This document shows, piece by piece, positions 47,474-59,934 of a stretch of 64,000 nucleotides of DNA. The translations under genes and the position numbers were made by a program. The notes below the pieces were generated by a model. It saw only the letters and a program-made list of their open reading frames with translations. It ran no database searches and had not been told where the DNA came from. The DNA comes from Diphasiastrum complanatum (Eukaryota; Streptophyta; Lycopodiopsida; Lycopodiales; Lycopodiaceae). Position 1 is the stretch's first letter. Each line of letters starts with the position of its first letter. Where the stretch lies: assembly GCA_029204225.1 (NCBI GenBank), contig CM055108.1, positions 2,692,348 to 2,756,347 of the forward strand, read 5' to 3'.

Positions 47474-48861
47474 TAAGTTTTGATATGATGTATGTCATGA
47501 GGGTGACAGATATGGGATGTATCTGAATCGTTAATGCAAAGCACTCGGAATGGGAATGGATACATGTGTCAACGTGTGGAATGAAAAGAGCTGCTTCCAC
47601 CACGTAGAAGCCATTTTTCAGGAAGAAAAAACAAATGTGATATACGTAATCATATAAAAGTATGGTTGGATATAGAAAAAAAATAGATGTCAACACATGG
47701 CATTAGATAATTGGGAGACTTTTCCCTTTTGCAGCTACATGCTAAAATATGCTTATTTGTCAATGGTTGAGCATACAAGTGTCAAATAATCTTTGAAAGG
47801 CCAATGGAGTCAAGCTTTGAATCTTCCCTTGCCTTAAGACACAAGGATTTATTATAGCAACCATATGATTTGTCTCTGACAAGCACTCTCAAGAGAATGG
47901 TCCTTAGGTATAACCTTACAAGTAAGGACAGTCTTGTGCACAATTCCAATTTGAGATAGTTGGTGCATGCATGCAAAATACCTATGTGTCTTTCATGCTA
48001 TTATGCACAAATCTAAAGCTCTACCATGCCGACAACTTGTATGCCAGATCTGTAGCACCAAATATTGGTTTTCTTTAGCTTATCCAATTCTCTCTAACAT
48101 GGCAAAACTTTGCAACCATGGCATCAATCATCTTGACTTGTAAATTAGTAGATCTTTAGCCATAGTGCACCTTGAAAATGACTCATTAGTTTTAATGTTT
48201 GACACAATGAAAGCATCCATTGTTGGCCATCTTATAATTTATGAGATCTCATGTGGCTTGCTTTTTTGGAGTTATTGTCAATGAGTCCTTCGTATTTTAT
48301 GACTTGTAATTGGTTTTTATTTTAACATTTTTAGTTGGAGCTTATTTTTTGTTCATTTTTATTGGGCTCATACCTATACTAGTTGGATTTTCTTTTAGCA
48401 CGCTATTTTCAATGCCCAATCCCTCAAGTTTCCATTTTCAAAGTAAACCTTAGTCTCTTTTAAGCAATGGTTAGACCTTTTCTTATTTTTCTATTTTAGT
48501 TATCTTTGGTATTTTTGTGTTTGCTAAAATTCTTTTGAGCACTCTATTTTTAATGGCCTACTCCTCAAGCACCCATCTCCAATATAATGGAAACTTCTTG
48601 TTTTTATTAATAAAAGATGGGAAAACCCATCAGAGTACAAAGGAATGCATGTTGAAAGCATAAAAGCCATAAGGCGAATTGAGATATTGTACAACTATAA
48701 CAAAGCAACAATCTCACAGAGTATCTACATAAAACCTACTGCTTGGTGTAAGTCGCTAGTTAAGACAGTTGGAAGTTTAGATAGTGCAGGAAGCTGTGAA
48801 GCAGCCGTTCCTGCAACTACGGCACGTCGAAGTATTGCAAGTGCCTGAGTGCATTGTAAAG
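47474..48861. other. No recognised gene
   Basis: AT-rich DNA. 48160-48610 is very T-rich. 48640-48850 holds a short ORF of no known family. It probably includes the 3' end of the non-LTR element on the minus strand. Confidence 0.3.
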
Positions 48862-49720
48862 TTATAGAAACTCATTGACGATAATAAGCCGTAATGATAG
48901 ATAAAGGTGAGGCACCACGTCCTTGGAGTTTCGCTGCAAAACCTGCACAAGATGATTGAAAATCATCGATTTCTTATGCGGGCACCCATATGTTTCCAAA
49001 GCGAAAGAAACAAAGTCTTCTCTAGGAGTGCAATGTGAATAATCTCGCTCTTTATCTAGAGCTGCATGAGAAGCAGCGGCACCCTGAGTAGGTGAAGCAC
49101 GGCGAAGGAGGTCAAGCCGCGAAGGATCAGCAACAACAACATCCCCAAGCGTGCGGATCCCCTCGCACAAAAGAACAAGATCAACTCGACGCCGAGGCGA
49201 CTGTAAATCAGACCCACGCAAGATGTGGGTCTGCTCCCGAACAACATGAAAGCCGCACTCATGTGCAATAGATGCCAATATGTCACGAATGGAATCATGA
49301 GTCGCAATGCGCTCTCCGCCAGAAGGGCAACGCATGAGATGAGTGCCAATAGGATCAACAGGGTGACCGCAGGAACATTTTGTCAAACCAGCCAGCACTA
49401 GATGAGGGAGACCCAACCTAACCGAAGAGCGGTGAGAAACAACTCTAAAGAAAGGTGCAAGTGTGGAACAACAGGGTGCGCAACAAGCCAAGCACCAGCA
49501 CCTGGGCCTGCACAAGACAGAAGGCGAGCCCGAGTCTCATCGGAAGGTGAATCACTGAGAAGCTGAGTGAAAGCATGTGAGTGGAAGTGCTCCAAAAGAT
49601 ACTTTTGAAAATGATCACGCTGATGGCTAAGCAAAGTCTCAAAGGGAGGCAAAGAAGCTCGCACAGGTGGAGGAATGAGATCCTTGGCCGCACGAAGATG
49701 TTGTTGGAAAGGAAGAATGC
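48862..49720 (-). pseudogene. C-terminal fragment of an RLE-type non-LTR retrotransposon-like protein
   Basis: Minus strand. 49720-49440 in one frame gives ETRARLLSCAGPGAGAWLVA. A frameshift near 49450 moves to the frame that gives VRLGLPHL, then a zinc-binding CSCG...GTHLMRC (about 49385-49325), GGERIATHDSIRDILA, RRRVDLVL...GDVVVADP (about 49190-49110) and KERDYSHC...FALETYG (about 49050-48985). The C-x-C-G...H...C motif followed by an R-H-(N/D) helix and a D-V-x-V strand is what I associate with the C-terminus of elements with a restriction-like endonuclease (PD-D/ExK fold). No RT domain is visible: the 5' side stops exactly at the LTR start of gypsy B. The link to a specific clade is inference. 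Confidence 0.55.
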
Positions 49721-49723
49721 ATG

Positions 49724-50977
49724 TGTGATGCCACGAAAATGTTAAATATTGAATATAAACATAAATATGGCATGATATACTCGAAAATGAAGATATTAGC
49801 TAGATTAGTATAAATCATGAAGAGGCCTAAGTCATTTTTCGGGAATATATCTCCTAAGTGCTTGCCTTGTAATTAAGGACAAGACCTTTTAAAGGAAAAA
49901 ACATTGTCTTGGACAACCTTTACTAGGTTATCCATACGAAACGACTAGATACGAAAAGACATGATAAACTAGAGTAACTTTAACTCATAGTTAGGTATAC
50001 CTCCTATGGTATAGGTGAACGTATTTTCAGTCTAATCATTAACTAGACCCTTTCGTGGGAGCGACGCACCTGTTGTTTTAGTGGTGTGTTTGTTCGCCCT
50101 GTAGAACATATATTGATCTCACACTTCAGTCTCGATCATCAAGAGAGAAGGGTTTATGCTTATGTAAGAGATTGAAGAAGTGAATAGAGTTTTGTGAGTT
50201 ATTCTCTCTTATCTCTGTTCTCCGCACTGTTGAGTGTGAGTGATTTGGAGTCTGCTAACAATCTCTAACGCATTTCATGAATTTCTCTCTGATCAGAAAG
50301 ACGCTCTAGTGCATTACAGTCGTTTGTTGTGTTTCCAGAACTGTCTTTAAACCATCTTATTCGTCTGTCGCGAATACTTTCTTTTCGGCACTCAAATAAC
50401 GGCTATCCTTGGTACAGTCTAGCACGATCATTGAATAAAGCTGTATGTATACATATGAGATGACAGTCTATGTCTGAAGAATTAAGTCTCTGATCTGTCT
50501 TCCTGATTGGCATTGACATAAGTTCCTAACATATTCTAAAACTCTTCTTGTTCTTTAACCATTAAGCTGGACTTAAGTTGTTGAGGATTTCTGTCTAGAA
50601 ACAAATAGTTCGCGAACGCGATTAATTAATTGTCTGCACAGTCGCGAATACATTGAACAATTCTCGATTCTCTGTTGACACCTTAATCAGCCAGAGTGTA
50701 GTTCCTCTGTACTACTCTGATAACCTCTCATTTGTAGAACGCGCTTCATCCAGTTCGATAGAGGCCAGATTGTTGTTCTAAATTTATTAACACTACCCAT
50801 CCCAAATATAAGTAATATTGGTTGCTTTTTAATGTCTGTCGACAACCAGAATAACACTCGAAACCACTTGCCATACTTGTACCAAAAACATAACTTTCTA
50901 ACGATGTCCTTTGTGGGAACGACATTATCTACTATAAAATCTATATTAACCTTGTTGGTATAGTACGACATATACCA
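49724..50977 (+). repeat. 5' LTR of gypsy B (about 1.25 kb)
   Basis: Starts TGTGATGCCACG and ends ATATACCA just before the PBS. It contains GTTCGCGAACGCG near 50609 and TCGCGAATAC words. A single copy is present in the window, so the ends rest on the PBS and the TG...CA rule. Confidence 0.55.
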
Positions 50978-50978
50978 A

Positions 50979-51002
50979 TTTTTTGCGCCGTTGCCGAGGA
51001 TA
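50979..51002 (+). promoter_or_regulatory. PBS of gypsy B (Asp-tRNA type)
   Basis: TTTTTGCGCCGTTGCCGAGG resembles the Tat/Athila PBS TTGGCGCCGTTGCCGGGG, complementary to an Asp tRNA 3' end, with two mismatches. Gag starts 50 bases downstream. Confidence 0.7.
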
Positions 51003-51052
51003 GTTTAGGAAAGTTATAAGAAATCTGACAAATCCATTTCCATCTCTAGTGT

Positions 51053-52537
51053 ATGTCAGATAGAGAATCCAAATTAGAACGATATCGTAAGCTTAGAGAG
51101 GAATTTTTACGAAGACAAAGTGAGAATACTATTCGAACTGCCCAGTTACTTGAACTCCTAATTAGCTTCGGTATGGAGGGTCCTGCTGCATGTTTCACTT
51201 CTATCTCCAAAATTACATACGATTATTTTAAAGGGACATCTTCTAATGATGCAGATAGCTATGTCTCACAATTCAAGTCAATTGCTAATGCGAATAACGA
51301 GGGAACTGACGTAGACAAACTACGAATTTTTTCTGGTCTGCTAAGAAAGCAGGCCCGCATATGGTACAATCAAGTTGAACCAGGCCGTGTAGGAACCTGG
51401 TACTTGCTGAAAGATGCATTTCTGAACCAGTTCAGAGAGATTGGTTACAAATCTAGAATTCTTGGACGTCTGAACAATGTTCAGAAGAAGAGTAAAGAAT
51501 CCCTTCGCAAATATACATGTAAGGTTAAAATTTTCATAGGAAAACTAACCGGTGTATATCCCATAGATATGCAGATCGAATGGTTTTTGGCTAGTTTACC
51601 ACCAAAGATTGATCGGTATTGCAAACAAGAGGACATGACCTCCTTAGCAGCAGTAATAGCGAGTGCCAAAAATTTCGAGACCTCAAAATTAGCACGAAAG
51701 TAACGATCGACAAAGAAATCTCAAAAGTCGAAGACTGATTCTAGTGACAACGATGAAGATTTAGATTCTGATTCATGTACCAGTTCTTCAAGCTCGGAAT
51801 CTAAAAGCAGCGATTCATCACAATCAGAAGCTGACAAAGGAGAGAGAAAGAATAAACGACGAATTAAACGAAAGGATGACACGAAAGTTGTCGAGGATAG
51901 GTCGTCAACTTCTAAAGTTGAAAAGCTTTGGAAGAGTAATATGGCTGACCTTAATAAAAAGTTTAATGACTTGAAAGTACGGATCTCTGAAGTTGTAGAT
52001 AAAAGACCAAAAGCGTCTTCTTCCAACTCAGGAATGTGATGTACGAAATGTGGAACTTCTGGACACACTAAGGAAGACTGCACTACTGTGAATGTCAAAT
52101 ACATTGAAGATCCTGCCCAGGAGGTACTTTTTTTTTTTCAAAATGATGTGACTACTAACTATGTACAGGGTACTACATCATCAGCCCAGCAGGACAGACC
52201 CAAGTTCGCACCAAGAAGGCATAATCCTCCTGAATTTGTTAGACCAGCGAAGTCTCAAACTACGACTAAACCAGTTTCGGGCAACTGCTACAACTGTGGA
52301 GAGCCGGGACATTTTTCTCCTGACTGTCCTCAACCGCAAAAGCTGATTGGTTATGTACCATTATGTTCAAATTGCAGAGAGCCTGGCCACAAGTATCCTT
52401 ATTGCCCTCAGTCGCAGAAGTCGCGACCCAAATATCAGTATGTAGCAACACCAGCTGCTACTGACACAAAGCAAAAGCTGCGACTGATGCTGTTGTGCAG
52501 AGAATTGACGTTATTGAAGGAAAACTGGCAAAGATAG
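51053..52537 (+). pseudogene. Gypsy B gag with three zinc knuckles
   Basis: ATG 51053. Gag core: DADSYVSQFKSIANANNEGT, KQARIWYNQV, LLKDAFLNQFREIGYKSRIL, RKYTCKVKIFIGKL. A stop at 51701 and another at 52037 interrupt the same frame. Between them is a Ser/Asp-rich acidic then basic stretch. Knuckles are CTKCGTSGHTKEDC (near 52040), CYNCGEPGHFSPDC (near 52285) and CSNCREPGHKYPYC (near 52366). Only two stops in about 490 codons. Confidence 0.85.
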
Positions 52538-55500
52538 AAGATCAGTCCTGGCCAAGTGACGTGGAGAAATTATTCAAAGTTACAAAAGCTCCTCGAAACT
52601 TGATAAGAAATCTTCGACAAAGCGCAGAAAATCCTCAAAGAATAAATCCTCTAGCAAAACAACGAACAAATCTACGACTAAGGAAGATCTCAAAGATGAC
52701 CCTGACTATGACCGCAATGCTGCGAAGTTATTTGCAAAAGATATCTCGGCAGAAGCAAAGGAAATCATCAACGTTGAACTTCAGACAGCTGCTGCAGAAA
52801 AGGTGGTCACTTGAACAGTTGTTGGCAGATAACACTTATTACAGAAAGCAACTAAAAGGTCTTTCTGTGTCCAAAAAGAAGAAAAAAGTTTCTCTGCTAG
52901 ATGCTGGTGTTTTGTCTATTGATTTAGGTGATCTCGGTGCACTTGAGATTGATATTACCATTCAAGCCAAGCCATTCACAATGAATTTCATTGTTATTAA
53001 ACCACTCGATTTGTCATCCTATTCTGTGCTGATTGGACGACCTTGGCTTTATCAATCAAACACAAGTGTACATTGGAAATCTAGAGAGCTGAGATTTCAG
53101 ACTGATGAGACCAATAACTGAGGTAAGCCAGCAGAACAAGTCATAACCTGGAGTCATGACAATTATGAAGGTTACATCAGAAAAATCTTCGTATGCCTTG
53201 AATATTTTTCCCAATGGATCTGATATTGAAGTGCAGTACTTTGAATATTATGAGAATCTGATGACGAAGAATTCTTTGATGCCTGCGATGCTGAAGCGGA
53301 TGTTTCGTATGAAGAAATTAATGTTGCAGACACGAACTCGAAAGAGTCTAACGATTCGAGTGACGAATCTGAACACGAATTTGGTAACATGAACCAGGTT
53401 GACGACAAGAAAACATATGTGGAGTCAATCATGCGTGAAATTCATGGCCATACCAAGGCCAGTATGACAGAAGTATCATTTTACCAAATTCTACTGAACT
53501 GATTGAACTGGCACCTGGCAGATTTGTGCATGTTTCAAAGTCACTTGGAGAATCGGAGTTAGTGGAATTCACTGAACTATTGAAGGAGTATCAAGACGTT
53601 TTTGTCTGATCGCTCGACGATTTGAAGGGTATACCTGTAGAATTCGGAGAGCACCGAATTGATCTTAAGGAAGATGTTGTACCTATTCAACAGAGACAGT
53701 ATCGTCTCAATCCTAAGTACTCTCTCATGGTTAAGGACGAACTTAACAAGCACCTTAAGGCAGCTATAATCTATCCCATCTTCGTAGTGAATGGGTTTTA
53801 CCCATTGTTGTTGTCCCAAAGAAGAAGACTGGCAAAATACGAATATGCCAGGATTTCTGCAAACTCAATGGTGTCACAAGGAAGGACCATCATCCTCTGC
53901 CTTTCAATGATTCCATCCTAGATTAGGTTGCTGGTCAAGAGCGTTACGGTTTCTGTGACAGCTTTTCTGGATATAATCAGGTTGGAGTGTGAAAGGAGGA
54001 TCGTTCAAAGACCACATTCACTACGGATTGGGGCACTTATGCCTACAAAAATGCCCTTTGGTCTTTGTAATGCTCCAGTGACTTTTCAACGAATTATAAT
54101 GTTAATCTTCGTTGCCTTCCTAAGAAATTTTCTCGAAATATTTATTGATGATTTATGTGTATACAGTGATATAAAGACACACCTGTAGAAGCTGAAATTA
54201 ACATTGCAACGATGTCAAGATACTTGTTTATCTCTTCATCCAGAGAAATGTTTTTTTGGTATGAAAGAAGGAATATTGCTCGGACACAAAATATCTAACA
54301 GAGGAATAGAAGTCGACAAAGATAAAGTCGAGCTTATAAGGAATCTTCAGATACCAATAAATTTACGTGAACTAAAAGCTTTCTTAGGATATGTTGGCTA
54401 TTACAGGAGATTTATTCAAAATGATGCTTCTATTGCTACCTCTCTTACACATCTACTGAAGAAACAAGTAGAATACTTGTGGACAAATGAACAGCAGAAA
54501 GCATATGAAGATCTTAAGCAAAGGTTGATTAATGCTCCTATTCTGAGACCACCCAACTGGGCTATTTTATTTCACAGTTATGTGGATGTTTCTGCATTTG
54601 CTATTGGCATTCGTATAAGCCAGAAGGACGACCAGAAGAAGGATCATCCCATCTACTATGTGAGTCGACAGCTCAGTGCATCAGAGAAGAATTATTCGGC
54701 TACAGAAAGGGAAGCACTTGGCATGATTTTCACTGTTAAAAAATTTTGAAATTATTTGCTGGGATATGTATTTATTTTTCATGTAGATCATTATGCTCTT
54801 AAGTATCTTGTAAGTAAACCAGATCTATCAGGACAAATTGCTCGATGGGTTCTACTTCTACAAGAATTTACTTGTCAAGTAGAGCTTCGTCAAGGAAAAT
54901 ATCATACGAATGCTGATTATCTATTGCGACTCAGCACCGGAAAAATTGAAGACCCTATCAATGATGATTTTCCAGACGAATATTTATTCGAGATTTCATC
55001 TACAAATTCATTATATTTAGATATTATTATTTATCTTAAAGATCAGATATATCTAGATGGTTACGATTTGGGGCAAAAGACAGTTTTTCAATATAAGGTA
55101 GCACTTTATACAACTATTAACAATGTTTTGTACAAGCTTGGTGCTGACCATCAACTATGAAGATGTCTCAAAACTGAAGACATTAAAAAGGTCATTAAAG
55201 CCTTACACTCAGAAGATGTTGGCGAACATTTTGCTTTGAAGAATATAGTTAATAAGATATTGACTGCCAAGTATTGGTGGCCAACAATGTTCAAGAATGT
55301 ATCAAATTTTATTCGTTCATGTGATCCATGCCAGAGATCTAGTAAGCCTACAAAAGCAATGAATTGGCCGTTGACACCAATCTTGCCTCTTGCATTATTC
55401 GAGAAGTGGGGGTTTGACTTTGTCGGTCCAATCAAACTTGTTACCCGACATACGAACTGTTGTTATATTCTAGTTGCCACGGATTATGCTACCAAGAACG

Positions 55501-56223
55501 TTGAAGCAGAGACGATGAAACAAAACGATGCAAAAATTGTCGCGGCGTTCTTATTCAAAAGTATAATCACAAGATATGGTTGTCCACTCGAATTATTAAG
55601 TAACCGAGGAACAAATTTTCTAAATGATACAATACGGTTGCTGACAACCTATTTCTTGATCAAACACAGAAAAACTACACCGTATAATCCAAAAGCAAAT
55701 GGGTTGATAGAAAGAGCTAATGGAATTTTATGTAAGATCCTGACTAAAATTACTATTGCACATGCAACGGATTGGGATCACAAACTACCATCAGTTCACT
55801 GGGCTTATCGCAACACAAAGAACATATGGTATGCATCCTATCTTGCCAATTGAATTCGAGGTGAAAACCTTTCGTATTTAAGCTCAATGAACAGATGTAG
55901 GATTAATAAACGAAAGGTTGACTAATATTGAAGAACTAGCTGAAGCTCAAGAGACTTCACAAAAACTAACGGAGGAAATCTAAAAACAAAGAAAGAAGAA
56001 ATATGATAATCATATAAAAAAATGTGATCTTAAAGCTGATGATTATGCGTTGATATATGACAGTCGCCATCAAAAGTTCCCTGGAAAACTCCATATGCGA
56101 TGGCTTGGACCATATAAAGTCATAGAGGTGTTTGACAATGGTTCAATGCAACTTCAATCACTTGAAGGTGAAATATTACCGACACGTATTAATGGGTCTA
56201 GACTGAAGAAATACTACCTTTGA
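52538..56223 (+). pseudogene. Gypsy B pol (protease, RT, RNase H, integrase), nearly continuous
   Basis: Protease tail: SVLIGRPWLYQSNTSVHWKS (ends 53121). An acidic linker follows. RT 53622-54190: the start is in frame, about 53793-54046 is shifted (the alternative frame reads ERYGFCDSFSGYNQVG), then MPFGLCNAPVTFQR and an intact FIDD box near 54145. RT connection: LKAFLGYVGYYRRFI near 54375. RNase H: SYVDVSAFAIGIRISQ. Integrase: HFALKN-type finger with CDPCQRSS, DFVGPI, LLSNRGTNFLN (the second catalytic Asp is Asn) and ANGLIERANG. The tail ends SRLKKYYL at 56223. In-frame stops lie near 54187, 54747, 55158 and 55851. Confidence 0.88.
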
Positions 56224-56830
56224 CCAAGAATTTTTTTTCATTCTTATTATTTTCTAGTATTTTTTCAGAAAATAATCGCGAATTTTCTTTTATCTTGTCT
56301 AAATTTTTTTCTAGAAATTTTCGAAAAATTTCTTGAGTTCTCTCAATCTTTCAATATCATTTTAAAATTATTTTCGAGAACTTTTCGAGATTTTTTTTCG
56401 CGACACTAAAATTGTTAATCAAATTTTCATAAATCATTTTCGAGAATTTTTCTAGAATTTTTCTAGCATTATCTCCAGTTTTTTGAGAAATTTTCTAATA
56501 TGTTGCTAAAAATTTTGAGAAATTTTCGTGAGTTTCTGTAACATTTTTTTTAAGATCCTTCGAAAAAGTTTCGCAAAACTTTCTAGAATCTTTCTAGCAT
56601 ATTTTTGAGAATCTTTTGATAATCTCTCGACCTACTTTTTGTATCCCTCCATTAAAGATGATGGCCACGTGATCATCATTATTCACACGTGTGTACGCTC
56701 ATAGATATTGTTTTTTCTTAATTTATTTATTTTTCTTTTTACAAACGTTCTTCTTTCATTATAGATCAATCTGACAAATTATAGTTTCAAACACTGAGCC
56801 ATGCACGTCCTCCATAAATCCCACACACGC
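56224..56830 (+). other. Post-integrase spacer of gypsy B with TTTTCGAGAA words
   Basis: From 56260 to 56640 degenerate words such as TTTTCGAGAA, TTTTTCTAGAA and TTTTTGAGAAATTTTC recur about every 20-40 bases. A G-box-like CCACGTGATC lies near 56664. No ORF. The same type of words follows integrase in gypsy A (6860-7000). Confidence 0.5.
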
Positions 56831-56832
56831 GC

Positions 56833-58920
56833 TCCTGCGACAGATATCTTGTAGGATATGACAATAATTCATCATACTACAGAGTCTATATGCCAGAGAC
56901 AAACACTGTGAAAACAGTGAGAGATGTCAAGTTTGATGAGAGTAGAACGATGGCCAACAATGATCTTGTCAACTATGAAGTTCTTGCAAGACAGTACTAT
57001 GATCTGCCAACTGTGACAGAGGGAGCAGAAGACGAACATGAAGATGAAGATTTCTGAGTCGCTTCACATTCGAGTGACGAATCAGAAGATGAAAGATTTG
57101 AGAGGTAGTCTTCTACTACAATAGCTATAAATCGAGATGGTTCCGGACCTAGTAGAGCAGACAAAGGCAAAGGCATTACAGTTCCAGGAGGATCTCCTAG
57201 AAGGTCGACAAGACAACGAAGAGCACCAGCAAGATATGTGGCAGACAGCTCTGCTTCTACATCAGAAGAGTTTTGTGATTCAGTGGCGAACCACAGACAT
57301 TCGAGGAGGCAATTGAATGTCCAGAGAAGGATAAATGAATCCAAGCCATGAATGAGGAGATGGAATCCATGAGGAAGAATAAGGTATGGACGTTGCAGCC
57401 ATTACTAGATAAGTGAAAGGCTGTAAAATGCAAATGGGTATACAAGTTAAAGTATGGACCAGATGGAAATGTCTCAAAGTATAAGGCAAGACTTGTAGCG
57501 AAGGGATTCTCTCAAAGATATGGTATTGACTATTCTGAGACCTTCTCTCCTGTCATGAAACATTCGTCCCTACATTTACTATTTGCATATGCAGCTGCTT
57601 ATGACCTCAGGATTCACATTGTGGACGAAAAGACAGCCTTCTTGCATGGAGAGCTAGACGAAGAGGTCTACATGGATCAACCCCCAAGATATGTCTCGAA
57701 TTCGCTTCCTACTTATGCATGCAGAATGCATAAGAGTATCTATGGTCTGAAGCAGTCAGCGTGACAATGGTACAAAAAGAAAGATCAAGCCTTGAAATCC
57801 TTAGGATTCAAGCCACTAATGCTGATTCCAATGTCTATGGGAGAATCACAGATGGTAAGATCATCATTGTGGTTGTGTATGTGGACGACACTCTGATACT
57901 CTGCAAGAGTGAGAGGCTGATTCCTGAAGTAAAGAATGATATCTCGAAACATTTTGAGATTGTAAATATGGGAGAAGCCAGGTATTACCTTGGCTTACAG
58001 ATTGATAGGGACTATGAGGGAGATAAATTGTATCTTCATTAGTCCTAATACACCCAGAAAATCCTAGAAGATTTTGGGATGTTGAATTGCAAAGGAGCAA
58101 ATATTCCAATGCTTGTAGGAACAGTACTGATGAACGAAAATTGTTTGAGGACTAAAGAAGAGAGAGAATTGATGCATCTCACACCATGTAGGAAACTGAT
58201 AGAATCACTGATGTACCTTGCAGATAACACACGTCTCGACATTGCTTATGCAGTGGTCAGGATGAGCCAATTCTGCACGAATCCAGGCTCGACACATTGG
58301 AAAATTGCAAAATGAATTTTGCAATATCTTCAATTAACAAAAGATTTTGATTTGTGTTATTGTTGTGATGCAGGATTTCAAATGCTTTCCTATAGTGATG
58401 CTAGATGGGCATCCCTGAAGTACGATTGCAAAAGTGTCTCAAGAGGATGCACCATCACGTCAGGAGCAGCAATTCTCTGGGTCAACAAGAAGCAGACCAT
58501 TGTAGTTCAGTCATCCTGCGAAGCAGAGTACGTTGTAGCAACAAAGATGGCCAATGAGATAATTTGGCTCAAATAGTTCCTTGACTAATTGGGTGAAATG
58601 AGGAATGAACTCTGGTTTTGCAGATGGACAATACATCTGAAATACATTGACAAAAGACCTTGTGTTTCACTCAAGGATGAAACACATTGCGATCAAATAC
58701 CACTTGATAAGGGATCTAATTGGGAAGAAGATATTGCAGAGTACCCTCATTGGAACAAATGAGATGATAGCTAACATTTTCACAAAGGCCTTAGACAAAG
58801 GTCTGTTCGAGAAATAGAAGAGCAGTCTTGGAGTCGTCAAGCTATCATGCTTCAAGAGGGAGCTGAAGAAACAAGATGTTTCTAGTGCCAAAGCCTTGCT
58901 AGCTCTCCACTCTGATTTTG
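56833..58920 (+). pseudogene. Copia pol 3' part: integrase tail, RT, RNase H
   Basis: Begins inside the integrase C-terminus (YYRVYMPETNTVKTVRDVKF). A Ser-rich acidic linker precedes RT from about 57410 (KCKWVYKLKYGPDGNVSKYK; IVDEKTAFLHGELDEEVYMD; MHKSIYGLKQSA). The catalytic box VVVYVDDTLIL is intact near 57870. The RNase H part includes GLQIDRDYEG, LMYLADNTRLDIAYAV, MLSYSDARWASLKYD and SSCEAEYVVATKM. It ends with a decayed 'IANIFTKAL'-type segment. Stops: near 57763 (TGA for Trp), 58040, 58313, 58574 and others. Gag, protease and integrase core are missing. Confidence 0.85.
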
Positions 58921-59934
58921 ACTAAAAAGACACAAAAAATGAAATTGTTCGCGAACAATTTCATGACACACGACACAAAATTGTTTCATGACACAAAATC
59001 ATTCTTGCTCCATGAACGGCTAAGAACATCAGCCAAGTACCAAAGGATACAAATATTTGATCAGATATCATGACATCAGCAGAAGTACTCTAGATCGTGG
59101 CTAATCTGCCACTCTTGTAATTCGCGATTAGTTGTAGATGTTTAATCTTTCTAATCTGGAAGCTACACGACATGACACAAAAAAGTTCACGAACTATATA
59201 CTTTCTGTTTGATGCATAGTACAAGTAAGAAGACAAAGAAGATGAAAAAAATATAGAATACATGTCCGCTTGTGTGCGAGACAATTTTTTTAAGAGGATT
59301 TGTAGATCCAGAAGTCCACTAGTAAGCGAGACATTATTCATGAGATAACTGTATTTCTCTCATGCCAATGCACTGTGTGTGGATCTGTCACATAGTGCTT
59401 AAAAAATCAATAGATCAATAGATAATATTGTAGCTATTAATGCACATATTATTCTGTATGATTTATGATCTTGAATTAATATTAGTCTATTACTATTCGT
59501 GTGTCTGATTCACTTGTTTATTCAATTTCGTACTTTGGTTTGATTTTGTTGAATGCTATATTAGTCTGTTAACATAGATCAGCAGTGTCTGTCTACACTC
59601 CGAAGGATTGTAGGAATGATATAGTCAGCAGTGACCAGCAATCATATCTGAATTCCTGACAAACTGCTTTTGTTCGCAAATGCTATCGCTTCATGTTTCG
59701 CTTTACGATCACTTGGCTATAAGCGTAAATCAATTTTAGAGCTCAGTTAAGTTTCGTTTCGTTTCGTTGTGTGACAGAGCTTGATTGATCCAACACGAAT
59801 TATTCTCGAACGGAAATAATTCAAATTTCGTGAAACTGTTCACGAATCATTTGAGACTTTTATCAGTTTGTCACCAGAGTTCTAGCTAGAATTTGAATTT
59901 TTTGAGTGCAATTTTTCGCATCATTTCAAGTTTA
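58921..59934. repeat. Post-RNase H region with GTTCGCGAAC palindromes, probable 3' LTR
   Basis: 58941-58962 is a perfect 22-base palindrome with core ATTGTTCGCGAACAAT, followed by repeated ATTGTTTCATGACAC words, GTTCACGAAC near 59176 and CACGAAT/CTCGAAC words near 59800-59850. Position after RNase H suggests the copia 3' LTR, but without a second copy the ends cannot be set. Confidence 0.45.

Larger units (their letters stand above)
49724..56830 (+). mobile_element. Gypsy B: Tat/Athila-like Ty3/gypsy element, best preserved in the window
   Basis: 5' LTR, PBS, gag with three zinc knuckles, protease, RT, RNase H, integrase, then a TCGAG-rich tail. RT to integrase stays in one frame (multiples of 3 from 53622) apart from one shifted stretch and a few stops. 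The 3' LTR is missing: copia coding starts at about 56833. The 5' LTR sits inside the non-LTR fragment, so B is the younger of those two. Confidence 0.8.

Noticed and set aside
56997-57344. Minus-strand 115-codon ORF
   Set aside because: Antisense shadow of the copia linker between integrase and RT on the plus strand.
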